Positions 1 to 13,900 of a stretch of DNA of 64,000 bases are shown here, one piece after another. Below the pieces are notes generated by a model. The model saw nothing but the letters and a program-made list of their open reading frames with translations. It was not told the origin of the DNA and made no database searches. This DNA is from Xanthostigma xanthostigma (Eukaryota > Arthropoda > Insecta > Raphidioptera > Raphidiidae), in assembly GCA_963575645.1 (NCBI GenBank), contig OY754467.1:22341001-22405000 (forward strand), given 5' to 3'. The position numbers and the translations under genes were made by a program. The stretch's first letter is position 1; every line of letters starts with the position of its first letter.

Positions 1-29
1 ATCAATTTATAAGACGTTATCACGTCAAA
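1..29 (+). repeat. Right end of the ACGTGATAACGT repeat family, cut by the window edge
   Basis: The first bases match the right terminus of the copies at 45800-46457 and 57970-58984: TTATAAGACGTTATCACGTC followed by an A-run. The rest of this copy lies outside the window. Confidence 0.75.
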
Positions 30-3000
30 AAATTTATTGAAATTGGCAAAACTAGTTAAAAATTTAATTTTTTTTATCTGTTCCACTATAACTTTTAGCC
101 TTTCGTCAATAATACAAATGAATTTAGTGACCTGTACCACCATATAGCAATAAATTAAAAATGCCCACAATTGTTTTATCAACGACCTTTGTTCTCGTTG
201 CATTCAACTTACTGAGTTCATGTCATGACGTAAATGTGTATATTTGTATAAAATATAAATTAATAGGTTATATTTTTAGTTTTTATTTCTATTTCAAACA
301 TTCTGCTCGTTAGTAATCAATAATCAAAGCAAATGCTAATTCAATTTTTAAAAGAAACAAATAATCTCTACTTGTAAAGGAAAATGTTACTTGCGATGGT
401 ATAATATCTACATATTTAAAGCAAATTCTGATTTAGGATTTAGGCCTGCCGTTGAAAAGTTACAAGTACTTATTTCGTTATTATTAAATACTTATGGTTG
501 GTGAAGATACGACTGTTATCATTGGTGATATTGGTGTTTGGATATAATCAGCCAAATATGTAATGAAGAGAAATTATTCTTTAAAAAATGTACATAAGAT
601 ATACTGAAAAAAATACAAACAAATTATTATGACAAATTCTACGATGTTCTGTAATCTTTACCAGGAAATGCATTATCTGAAAAAATGTGTACCAGTAGAG
701 TATGCAGTCTTCCGTGGTGATTATAGGCAATGACGAGCAAATCAAGACCAAGACTATGCTGGTCTTGATTTTGCACATTCAGTCTTGGTTTTGATCTTCA
801 AAAAGGAGGTTAGCTATTTGACACGTAGGTCTATTTATATGTTTCTTCAGCCTTAACTTCTCGGGGGGGTAACCGACTTAAATAATTTCAACGTCGTTGT
901 GTTCATAATAGTCCTATATATAATTTTTAATTTCAATCAGTTGAGTGGTGTAAAAAAATTAAACTGCCTTCAAAAAAGCTTCTAAAAAGTGAAAAATGAG
1001 AGTTTTGAAATCAGCGACAATTTAATAAAAGTTATAGTATAATTGGCTTTAACATAAAAATATAATTATTTTTCTTATTTAAGAGACTTTGGAAGAAGGG
1101 TAATTTTTTATAGTACTATATATTTATTATAAATACCACTTGCTCACTCATTTATCACGAAATCTCAGGAGCTATTAGGCCATAAACTTGAAATTTAGAC
1201 AGTAGGTTCCTTTTGTAACCATTCAATAAAAAATAGTTTCCTAATTTCAACCTCTAAGGTGGTCAAAAGGGAGTGTACACTGTGCAGTTTATAAAGAAAT
1301 GTTAATACATATCTCACAAAACGTGGTATTGAATTAACATGCGAAGTCTTCATTAAAAATAATCAAATATATATTTGATTTTAAGGGGTGAAAAGGGCAG
1401 TTATAATAATTGTCTTTTTTTAAAACTGCTTGAGTTAAAAAAGCGACATTTGACTTGAGGATTCTTTGTTAAAATCGAAGCGATCAGTCGTATCTCTGAA
1501 ACTGCTTAAGCTAAAAACGTCAGATCCGGAAAAATTATTCGGTGTTGGTTTCTTGCCCAAATCTTCCAGCGGTTGTCTTGGCCTTGATCTGGAAAAAAAT
1601 GCAAGATCAAGACCAATTTTTCATATCACTAATCACAGGATTCGATCAGTCGAAACGGTTACACTATAATATGTTAATCACCGATGTTTTAGTATCTGGA
1701 TGTTCTGATCACAATAATAATATATTACATAAAAAAGTGTGGAAAATTGTGAATTATTTACAAGAAATAAACAAAGTAAAATGAAAAATGAAATAGGCCA
1801 GAAACGTAAATTGATGCGCACTTTTCTTATCTATGATTATATTATCTATACAGGGTGACTAATAATAGGAGACGAAAAATAAATATTCGTATTCGGGACT
1901 GGAATATAAGCATAAAATGGAAAAAGGCTTTTTCTCGATCGATCTTTGTTTTAAAAATGCGTTTTATCATTTATTTATGTCATTCCTCAACCCTGATAAT
2001 ACAATGTGTTATAGGTATTACGCTCGTACTTTGGTATGCATGTGTCAACAACAAAAAAATATCTCACTTCACCTGTATAAACATAATGCGATATTATAGG
2101 TAGGTTACATAAATGATCTTAAACTCACCAAGCCTATAATCTAAGCCAATTATTGCAAATTGTAAAATAAATATCGTATATCGTTTTTTACTTCGATTTT
2201 TTTGTTTTCAAATCAAGAAAAGATCAAAGTTCATAAATTAGATTTTTCAATTATTTTTTTGTGTTATAATGGAACAGACCTCCTTATTACCGCATTTTTA
2301 TTATGCTGTGTGATGATTATACAAATTGAACTCCAAGAATTTTGTAAACATAATTTGTAAAAAAACAAAAATGTTCGAAATATACTGAAAATGAAGTGAA
2401 ATCCATGTGCAAAAAATATATTAATTATATACCTAGGACGTATAGTTAATACTATTTTTACTCGCGCGACTATTAAAACTCGCCAACACTAATTTCAACT
2501 GGAAATAACCTACATTACATCCTCAATACATAGATTATCTTTGTCAATTTTAACACATTTTGAAAAAAAAAATAGCTTTTAAACAACATCTAGTGTATTC
2601 CTTAGTATTTAAGAGAAAGAATTTTAAAATGTTGTTATGATAAAATTCATTTTTGAAAATTAAAATTAGAACTGTGTTTTGTACAGCAGTTAGATCGTAC
2701 AGCCAAAAACAAACGGAAGATATCATAACTCACGTTAAAATTCAGTCTCATAAACCGTGGGACACACTGTACGTTTTTCTATAAATGACCGTTTTATAAA
2801 AGTTATACATACTAAAGATAATTACTATACTTATAAATATAATTATGCTAATAATTTATTGACGACCTTGATCAGTTCAAAAAACGTAATATCATCAAAA
2901 GTGCAAGAATATATTTTCTTGACTTCGCTTGAATGGTGTAAATGTAGATCATTGGCTTTTTGTGGCGTAAAGCCATTAGTACGAACTACGAAGTCATTTT

Positions 3001-4896
3001 TAGTGTTTCGTGCCTACTGACCTCTGATGGAATCACTTCAGTCACAGTGTCCATCCGTCACAGGCGATTTTTTCTAGAATGTTATGTCTTGAAAATTGGA
3101 ATTCGACAAAGAGATAGAATGTGGTGACAGGTATAAAAAGCTGAATTTTGATTCTGAGAGTCAATTTCAGGGGGTAAATTGAGAAATGCTTATTGAAACC
3201 CGAATTCAGCAATATATGATGTATGCATATATTTTTTTTTTCGTTTTTGTAAACATTTTCGGGAAAAACACTTAAATATTGATGTTCCCAAAAGGATTGC
3301 TCAGAAAAATCTGAAAAAAATCATGAACATTGAAAATTAGGTTTAGATTGAATAAAAATTATCAGGATTTAAAAATTCTACCCGGACTAATATTATCAAT
3401 TGCTATTAATTGTTATTAATAATGCTCATCAAACACTGCAAGCAAGCTCTGTAGTAGAGTTAACCGCAAGGGGTCGTGACTGGTGGGTTCGAGCCCCTTT
3501 AGCTGAACAAATATCAGATTGAAAAACTCTAGTACGAGTTTCTTTATAACCGCAGAACTAAAATTGCGCTATAGAACACGGAACACTAATAAATTGTGTA
3601 AGTATAGCTTGCACTTGACCGATTTTTTTTTTAATGAGACTGGCGAAGTTGGCAATTTCATTGAGTATGTTGGCAACATTGCTTAAATTGACTGGTTGAA
3701 ACACCCACGCGTTTTGTTCAAATCCCAAAATTATTTGGTACATCCTAGGAGTGAATCTAATATATTATTATCGAAGCGATACGAAATCAACCAATTTGAA
3801 TTAATGATCTAATTCCACAAAACTATACTCATCCGTTATTAAGATATTATAAGACTTTTTACTTTAAGCTCAAAAATAAGTAATTTATAAAATTTATTTA
3901 TTATTTACTTAATAAAATGCTGATTAATTCATCAAAATTAAAATAGTGTCCTTGATGAAATTTTGTATTGTCATTCTGAAAAAGAGTATGGGTACGCCAC
4001 TGATCTTTAGTTAGGTAGAAGTTTTAAAAGGTATTTCTAAACATGCCAGCCTCTTGAAAGGTTCCTTCCAACAAAAACGGTCGCTTTTAAATGCATTATG
4101 CAGTGCAGACTGCAGACTGGCTTGAGGCTGGTAAGGTAAATAAAAAATAAAAGAACATAACTTGTCTACTGTTATAGGTGGTGGTTATTCGAATAACGAA
4201 CGATACACAACACAAAACGTTTAGTAAATAGTTTACGATCATACTGTGAATCAGACAGTTCGGACTATGATCGACTTGAGAATTACATACATTTATGAGT
4301 ATAAAACAATATGAATCAGCAATTTGATACAAGTCGCGAACTCTTGGGAATAATGTATCAGTGTGTCAGTTGATAAAAACATTCACTGAAAACAACAGGA
4401 TACTCATTATCAGCTATTTGGAAGTAACAACGCACCACAAAAATGCAGAAACATAGTTCATTATATTACTCACTGCGGTTTTAAAAACTGGAAAATCTTT
4501 TTCAAAACGCGTTAAAGGAATTTAATTAGTTTTGTGTCTAATAAAAAAGTGCATAATATAAATAATCATTCGATTTTTTTTTAATATTTCAATTTAGTTG
4601 TTACTGTGAACACAAAAATTGTAATCGATGTGTGATAATTTATAAGTTAAGATAAGATTTTATTCTGTGGTTATTTGTTTCTTAATTTCAGACTTTAGCC
4701 TGTGACTTTATCTTATAGGTACATAACAGAATGCGGAATTATCAATAGGTACATAGGTGTTTGAGTGGTTTGCAACTTGTAAAACAGGTTTCATGTTTTG
4801 TAATGATCAATTTCATACATCAGCAGTTGGTCAGGAGTTTATCAACGATCGGGCATTAAAAATGTTAAAATAAATCAAAGATACCTATCAATTAAA
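30..4896. other. Upstream flank with no recognisable gene
   Basis: AT-rich DNA with only short, low-complexity open frames. I see one short hairpin (about 738-770, arms AATCAAGACCA) and a weak tRNA-like stretch near 3436-3508. Promoter and 5' UTR exons of the membrane-protein gene may lie here, but none can be placed from sequence alone. Confidence 0.5.
3436..3508 (+). repeat. Possible tRNA-like SINE fragment
   Basis: The stretch contains GGGTTCGAGCCCC, which fits a Pol III box B. About 35 bases upstream is TAGTAGAGTTAACCG, a poor box A match. No convincing cloverleaf or tail is visible, so this is at most a decayed SINE head. Confidence 0.25.
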
Positions 4897-4974
4897 ATGT
4901 GTTTCAAACTTAAAAAAACGTGTTGTGTGTGTTCACTAAAATCGGGGGCAATATTTACTGCAGCCGTGAACCTG
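4897..4974 (+). CDS. Exon 1 of the four-pass membrane protein gene
   Basis: It encodes residues 1-26, ending AAVNL in phase 0 at a GTTTGT donor, which is weak but GT-type. ATG lies in an AAAATG context. Joining to 6556 continues the first membrane segment without a break, the main reason for accepting this short exon. An upstream non-coding exon remains possible. Confidence 0.78.
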
Positions 4975-7900
4975 GTTTGTATATAATTTTATACTATTTA
5001 TATATTATAAGTACTACCCTTTGTCCATCCTGGTTTGTTTCAAAGGATTCACAAATACGCGAAATTAAATATGGCGGACATTGCATACTTTTAACCGAAA
5101 GATAATGAAGATCTTTATTTTTGTAGGTTGCAAGATTGTTTGAAAAGTTTAAATAAGTAGTTTCATTGAATATACGCAAACTAGTATTTGAATATTTGAA
5201 CTAACGTGTCTTAAGGTGGGGGTAAGAACGATGACTTCTTGTGTTTACATGAGTAATTAGAATTACCAAACGAATTGATTGTTGTTCATTTCCTGTATTT
5301 TGTTTACTTTTGTGATTTTAAATATTAACTAGAATTTTTACATGGGTGTGTCATTTTAAATTTTACTCATTACATTTATCTTTATGGATTTTAAAATAGC
5401 TTTATGAACAAATAATGTATAAATATTTCCCGATGAGTAATCGTTACAAAATGTTCTTTTCAACTGCACAGAACTTACCGTTCAATGTTTTTAGCGTTGT
5501 ATTTTTTTTTTAATATACAAAAAATACAATTGATAGATACTATCTGGGGGCTGTGACGTGACACAAACAACGATATCAAAACGATTGCTTATTTATTTCG
5601 ACTAATGGCTAAAAAATTCCTTTAAAAAATATTTGACATGTATTTTATTCAATAAATAAAATGATCGACCAATTATACGTGTATTATTATTAATTATTTA
5701 CAAATAATAGAATAAGATTATATATCTATATCTTATTTAAATCAAGCGTTATAGCTTACGCTGTTCGCGCCTAAAAAACGTTTGTCTGTAATGAACAATT
5801 ATTTAAAAATGATATTCCAATATTATATGCTTGTAATTTTGTTTTAAATAAAAAATTATGTCCATTTAGTTGTGTTCAAATAGCTAAAACAAAGCAAACT
5901 TATAACAATACTATCTTTTAGTAATAAACGATAAGAATTCTATGTTTTTCGTCTATATAATATAATATATATAATAAAAAGTCGGATTAGATAGCAGATA
6001 TTTACCAAAAAATAAAAGAAAGTTAGGAATACAATTATACTTTTTTATTTATTTCATACTTTTTTGCAATAAATCTATAATACCGCATAGTTCTATGAAC
6101 TCATCTCAGGAAGTATTTTTTTCCCATCCCGTATAATTTAGCTGCTTTTCATACATGTATAACAGTCGTAAAATGATCCATTTAACACTAGTGCGTAAAA
6201 TAAACTATGCAATCTAACCAATTCAAAAGCCATCTAAGCCTATACCTAATATAAAGTATACAGTTTAGTGCTCAGATATTTCACTTAGTATTTAGTATTT
6301 CACTTAGGTTACGCATCGACGTAAAAGTGAACTTTAAAGCAAGGATTGCATAAAACATATTACTAAAACCAATATTAAGATAACCGTTATGGAGATGTTT
6401 TTAGCGTCTCTGTACACATGTATTCACAGATGAGAGAAGTCAACATTATAATTTCGTATGCGAAAACCTTCTAATCATTATACATAATATTATGTAGGTA
6501 CATGACATTAATTTTATGTTATGGACATTCTTCTATACAAAAAATTTCTTTACAGCTGGCCAGTACAACACTTCTGTGTATCACCATAGTTCTGTTATCC
6601 AAGTACGAAAAGTCGAAAAAATGTCAAGTTCTAAAAGACTTTTTCGGTAAGTTTCTTTATTTTTATTTCATATAAATCTGTAATGCTATCCACTTATAAT
6701 GCAATCTTAATGTATTACAATATTTGTAATTTTCTTATTAACAAATTGTAAATATTATGGAAAGTATCCATTACAAATCTTACGGAACCTTTTCTTATAC
6801 AACGAAATAATAATCATCATATCACATTTCTGAGTAATTTAATAGTATACTTATATCGTTTATCAAATGAAACTCCGCAGTTAATTAGTAATTATTTACT
6901 AGAGTAGCTTTTCGATTACATTTTGCACGGTGTTTAATTTTCAACGGAATAGACCTTTTTATCGACAATATTTTTTCTCCGAGTGATTCTGAAAAAATTA
7001 AATCTATACTAATAAGGTGTCCCAAAATTTACGCAAGATTTGAATTAAGTAGAAAACAGAGTTTTTTTGTGATAAATTTTTATTTCTTTATTGGAACATA
7101 GTCTAGGGTTACGTATGAAATAACACATCGGACATATGGCCTCCACGACTCTGCTGACAAATACGAACTCTTTTTTCAAAATTTTCCATCACCATTCCGC
7201 ATAAATGTGGCTGAATTTCATTGATACAGCGTTGAATCTCTTCCTTCAATGCACGGGAGAGGCTTGTTGGCATAGACCTGTGACTTCAAAAAACCCCATA
7301 GAAAAAATCCAATGGGGTTAAGTCACATGATCTAGGGGGCCAATTGTGATGACCGAAACGAGAGAGTACACGACCAGGAACTGTCTCTTGTAATTCAATT
7401 GTTTCACGGGACGTATGGCAGGTGGCACCATCTTGTTGAAACCACATGTCGTCCACATCAATATTTTCTAATTTAGGAAGAAAGAACTCTCTTATCATGT
7501 TGCGATATCGAACACCAGTAACAGTTACTGCTTGACCAGCCTCATTTTCAAGGGTCCAATGATGCTTCCAGCCCAAAATCCGTACCAAACAGTGACACGT
7601 TGTGGACGGCCCGAATGTTTTCTATCACAGATTGATCCAGTCTCCCTAAATTTTTTAAAGATATTCTTCACAGTTGAAGAATTTAAAACAATATTACGAC
7701 CATATTTTGTGCGAAATTTGCGAATTGTGGTAGCAAAACTTTCACCATTTTTGAAATATTGTTCAACAAAGAAAACGCGTTGTTCTTTCATGTAGTGCGC
7801 CATTTTTAGTAACCCTAAACTATTAGCTGTCAAACTGTCTTTTTTTTTTGTTAGAAACACTTTACCTCACAAATGGCGGCAAATTAAAATCTTGCGTAAA

Positions 7901-10900
7901 TTTTGGGACACCTTTATTATAAAGAGAAAATATTTGTATTTTTGAATGTAATGAGTAAACTCAAAAACTACTGGACAAATTTTAAAAAAATCTTTCACTA
8001 GTAGAATGCTTCATTAGCTCTGAGTAACATAAGGCTATATTGTTAATCGAGTTAAATTAGGGATCCCTATGAAAACTTCAATAATGTAACCCAATGTGTA
8101 ATATATAAAGAAATAAATATTCAGAAAGGACCTTCAGAATGGAAATAAGCTTACCTATATATTATCGAGTTAAAATAAAAGCGCTTTTCGTAAAGACCAA
8201 TTTTGCAATGAAGGTCGACGAAAAAACGATAGCAATCTACAAATTCGGGCGAAGCCGAACCGGGCCGCTAGTAATGAATAAAAAAGAAATATTATCTGAA
8301 GAAGTGATGCAACACCGGAAAAACATATTTCAATAATTTTGTAGATAAACGTTTTCTAATAAATGATTTACGACAGATAGGACTTATGTAGAACTCTAAA
8401 CTTCCAATCAATGTTTGTTACTTTCACCAGTTCTTTTGTCTGTTGCACTTTAGCCAGCATGTCAGTTGAGCAAAAACAGTGGAAGACACTAGTCTTCCAC
8501 TGTTTTTTTGCTGTAAGTTAGCACAGTTAATAACATTTTCATCAAATTTAACATTGAAAAAAGGTCCTGGGCCAGCCATTGTGCCAGAAGTACTCGAAAC
8601 TTTTGATGTTTGCGAGTGAAAATTATGAAAAGGTCTATTGAAATTAAAGGAAAAAAATGCTATAAAATATATTTTTTATACAAATGATAAAATTAGAAAT
8701 TCAGCATGACAGTGCTTATTTTTTTTTGAGTATTTTCTAAACATCTGGTTTTCGCAGTTTCCCCGTATTTTATACTTACTGCGAAACTACTTTATACCGA
8801 TAACAGTTATGACGAATGGAACAATTACTTCTCGATTAACCATTTGACTTGCGTGTAATTTAATGAATGTATTTCCGTTCTATGCCGCTGTATGACAATT
8901 GATAAAGTCAACTGGCAAAGCCAAGTGGAAATTAAAAAAAATGTCCACACCAGCTGCTGTGTTAGTATTTAATCGTACAATGTTCTCCGAGCAAAATATA
9001 CTAATCACAACTGAAAGTACATAAGGTCAGTTGGCACAAAGTGCAGGTAAAATTTATATAAGGTCAGAAAAAGTTTAAAAATTCCTGCACTCATGAAATT
9101 TTGGTTAGAGAATAGAAATGAGGAATCCGAAGTTTCCGTGTAACCCCAATGTGGGAAAAAATGTTTTCTATCTTCCCGGTATATTGGGAAGTTATTGTAA
9201 TTACGCGTATTAACGTAAATATGATTTGATAGATTTTTTTTCAAAATCGGTTTAGGCGTTCTTTTTGTTTGAACAAAAATAATGTAAAAATGGAATTTAC
9301 CCGAAATGTCATGAATACAAACTGCTATTGACTGTGTTAGTGTGCCAATCGAAGCGTATTAACATCAATATGATTGGAAATTTTTTTTATCAAAATCGTT
9401 TTTTTTTTTGGTTAATTAAAAAAAACGGCCAAAAGGTATTTGATACTTTTTAATTGACCTCAAGGATCACACTTGTAGAGTTCTAATATTAAATATACGA
9501 CCCACCTCACGGCTTGTTGAGGCTGGCAGTAATGAAATTTTGTTAAATCCAAATATGCATAAATTTTTTTCAAGTGAGGTGTCGTTTTCTTTGATTTATT
9601 TTTATTTTTTTATTTTTTTTTGTTTGTGAATCGAATAAAAACAACACTAAGGCGAAACGTCATGCAAAGCCAAATAAGGTGTTTGATTTTTTGTACCTGT
9701 CCACTTTCCCGCTATCATTTACAAACATCAATATAATGGACGTGAAACCAGAAAAAAACTAAGGCTAATCTGCGAACAATCAAGAAAAAAATTAATATAT
9801 TTTACTGAAATTAGCTTCTAGTGAAGTGCAATTAAAAAACTTGTAGCCGAGTTACAACGGATAAATTTCCGTTTTTTTTGCATTAAGTTTCTAATAGTGG
9901 ATTAGAAAATATCTACCTTTTAATAAAGCAAATATTTAAAAAGTGTGATGTTGAAATGTAATCATTACTATTATTCATGACCTTTAGGTATTTTAAGATT
10001 ACTGATCATGAATTTGTGATTAAAAAATCAAAATTCGGCCGAAGTAGGTAATTGAAATATTATATTATGATGCACTCAACATGAATTTGGATGTTATTTA
10101 CACAAAATGCTCGTATCAAGAAATATTAATTCAAGAAATATTAAAATTTCACATACGAATTGTAGATCTATTAATTGGCTATCTAACTGGGTCAAAAAAT
10201 AATTAGTATAATCCAAAGCTGAAACTTAATATTAATAAAACACTCTTCTAACCGAGCACTCCTCGTTAAATGCTTTCATTTTTGTCAAAATGTACAACTT
10301 TGATAAAATGTATTCGAGAAGAAACAGTTTAGGATATTTTTGTTGATGCAGTTAGACTATCAATAGATCTCTCTAACCTCAATATTTCCTAATATTTCTT
10401 AATACTGGAGCATTTCGGGTAAAAGGTTTATATCCAAAATTTAGTGTTAGGTAAGTGATTTTAACAGAGCAACAGAATATATTTCAATAATCTCGGTCAA
10501 ATTTTAATTTTTTGACCAAGAATTCATAATAATCAGCGACCTTACAATCCCTAAGAATTTAAAATTTAATTTTTTATGTTCACTATCAGAAACTCAATGC
10601 TTGGCACGAATTTTTTAATTTCCATGTGTCAACGGCTATCGGCTTTGTCAAATGACCTTGTCAATTGGCATACATATCACTGGCGTCTTAAGACGCATCA
10701 CGGCTGTCACAAAATAAATCTTTCGCTAGTTGGAGAAATTATAGATTATATAGTGCTACATATATTTAAATTCGTTTTAAGTTCCACTGTATATTTAAAG
10801 ATATCTATAAATTAATTTGTAGAAATTGTGATCCAATAGTCAACTGATGTATGAGGAAGGTGATGCCTTCTTGAATCTTGGCTAAATGATTAATAAAAGA

Positions 10901-13900
10901 CGATACCAACGTTTATATCTGCATTTCATACTAAGGTTTCGGCAGAAATTTCATGTCAATCTCAGAGTATAATGCCGCTATATATATTAGATACTGAGGA
11001 TGCCATGAACTTCCTGCCGAAACCTTAGTATAAAAATGCAGATATAAACATGGGTATTGCCTGTTATATTCCTCATGCACCAGCTTAAAATTACTCATTT
11101 TTCTTTATAACTTTGTGATATATAATAAAAAGTCAACCTGTTGTCTTACAAATAGTTAACAAACACTATTATTTGAATGTTGCAGATGAATTTTTCAAGG
11201 ATACCGTGACTGGATCCCTCGGAAATATGAGTTTACTCATAGGATGTTCTAAATATCCATATTATTTGATGATAACTGCGAACACCATGAATATCATATG
11301 TTCAATTCTTCTCTTCTTTGGTGCTCTTAGGGTATGTACACCGTATCTATTGCACGTTAAAAAAACATCAAGGGTGACTTTAAAGCTGATGAAATATTTC
11401 GCCGTATATATACAGTGTGGTCACTTAAGTGTGCAACATATGGGAAAATTTTTAATTAAATGCACAACCAAAATACAAATATTGTCAAAAGTTGGTGCAT
11501 GTCCGATAATCATTTTAGATGCTCTTAAAATTGTTGAAACTCAAACAGCATACAGCGTGGGTCAAAAAATATAAAAATTGTACAAGAGTAAAGTGCCCTT
11601 ATTTCAAAAAATTCAGCAAAATGTTATAAGAAAAAGTTATTTAGAATTAAAAGTTATGCTCAAATACCAAAACATGGCCTTCTAAGAAAAAAAAAAATTT
11701 TTTTTAAACCAAAATTATGATTTTTTTGAAAAATTTTTTTTATACTTACCTTATACACACTAATAAATTATTCAAAATCAAATCAATTTCGTATAACTTT
11801 GTTCAAATTCAGGCATATTTGTAAAATTAACTTAGATTTTTAATTTTTTATGGAATCACAAACTTTATGTTTGTTGCAACGATATTAAACACCCTGTATG
11901 CTGTTTGAGTTTCAACAATTCTAAGAGCACCTAAAATGATTATCGGACATGCATAAACTTTTGGCAATATTTGTATTTTGGTTGTGCATTTAATTAAAAA
12001 TTTTCCCATATGTTGCACACTTAAGTGACCACACTGTATATATAAAAAATGTTTATTTTTTTATTTTTATTGTTGATGAATGATGAAACATAATAGAATT
12101 AAATAAATACAATTTTTGACTAATTTTCAGACAATATGTTAAAAAATTAATTAATAAGCCAAATAAATAATAATTGATGTTTCAATTAATTTTTTAATAT
12201 GTTGTCTGAAAAATAGTCGAAAATTGTATTTATTGAAGAATATAATCAGACGTTAATCAAAGATTTGAAACAAATTAGAATTAACTATGCACTCCTTGAC
12301 GTAAGATGCATTATTGGTTATTGAAATCTATTAGATCAATTGAAATATGGATCAATTAAAATCGTCTTAAGATCTATACATGACAGAACAGAGACGGAAG
12401 TCGTCATATTAGAGAACGAGCACAAATCACTTCCCAAGTAGGTACTTATTAATCACAAGCGGCTGTGTTGCTGCATTATTTATGTTCTTCTATTAAAATA
12501 TGCAGATTAAAATAATAGAAACGCATAAAAAAACCTTTTTACTACTTTGTTGTGCTTGTTTTATTAATGACTTTAGCGACTCTGCTTACACAAAGACCAG
12601 TCAAATACATAATTCACAAAATGCAATTAAAATTCAGTGTTAAAATAATCGTGTACGGAATAAAATTTATCATAAATTTGCATCTGTGTTTTTTAAAACC
12701 AACGCAATATACTTTTTTTGTAGATATTTAAAATGTGCGAAGAAAGAATGACCGAAAAATTAGTGTATTTATCTGTTGTTTGCGTATCCTGAAATTTAGA
12801 ATCTAATTTTGTGTCAAATAATTACTTATATACCCAGATCCAAGACCCGCCAGATCTACATTATTTCAGTACTGCTAAGATTTTATCCGTAAATGTACAA
12901 CATTTAGTTAAAAACAGGTACGTACGCAATGGTATCATAATACCATTGCGTACGTAGGTAAGCACGTGTTTTATGTACTTTTTGAACCTGTTATCTCTAA
13001 AAGGCCCCCGCTTTCATGCTAGCAAATTGGCATAGGTTTTTAACTAAATATTGTGCATTTACTGATAAAATCTTAGCAGTACTGAAATGACGTAGATCTG
13101 GCGGGTCTGGGATCTAGGTATATAAGTAATTATTTGACACAAAATAATTAGATTCTAAATTTCAGGAAACACAAACGACAGATAAATACTCTAATTTTTC
13201 GGTCATTATTTCTTCACATATTTTAAATACCTACAAAAAATGTATATTGCGTTACATAAAACACGTGCTTACCTACGTACGCAATGGTATCATAATATCA
13301 TTCCGTACATGGGTAAGCACGTGTTTTATGTACCTTAAGAATCTGTTATCTCTAAAAATTGGCATACGTTTTTAACTAAATATTGTACATTTACTGATAA
13401 AATCTTAGCAGTAGATACATACTGAAATAAAGTACGTCTGGCGGGTCTGGGATCTTGGTCTGTTATGTAAAATATTACGTCAAGCATTTGATATGCTTTA
13501 GAAATACAGAGTCAAAGTGGTCACCTTTCATGCAGCAAGTATTACTATAACATTTTTATTGCATTCATGTTCATGTTGCATTTAATCCATCCAAAAAAAT
13601 CTATACCAATATTATACTTATGGCTACTATTGTGGATTTAGAATTTAGAGCGTGTGAATTTTGACTAGATTCATAATTATAGCAACCCAAAAAATCTTTA
13701 CATACTATCAGATAAGTTTTTGACGTGATAACGTCTTATAAATTGATGAAACACCAATCTTATAAATTGATGAAACACCGGCTGCATGTACGAAAAAGTG
13801 TCACGTTCCGAAATGTGTCACGTTCCGCCTGACTTAAATATGATATTCGAGCGGCAGATATCATCAACCGATTGAGATGAAAATTTGTATACACGTTTAG

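Larger units (their letters stand above)
7003..8271 (+). mobile_element. Non-autonomous Helitron, interrupted by a mariner
   Basis: It starts TCTATACTAATA and ends CTAG at 8268-8271. A hairpin (stem TTCGG/CCGAA, 8244-8259) lies 8 bases before the end. The base before is A and the base after is T, the Helitron insertion site. The body contains CTCAAAAACTACTGGACAAA and AGTAACATAAGGCTATAT, which I recognise from a repeat widespread in insects. Without the mariner the element is about 370 bp and has no coding capacity. It sits in intron 2. Confidence 0.75.

Noticed and set aside
7532-7795. Plus-strand frame inside the mariner
   Set aside because: It is the antisense of the transposase remnant, which carries recognisable motifs on the minus strand.
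11332-11574. Extension of exon 3 as coding sequence
   Set aside because: A consensus GTATGT donor at 11332 and continuation in exon 4 explain the protein; the extension runs into a MITE.
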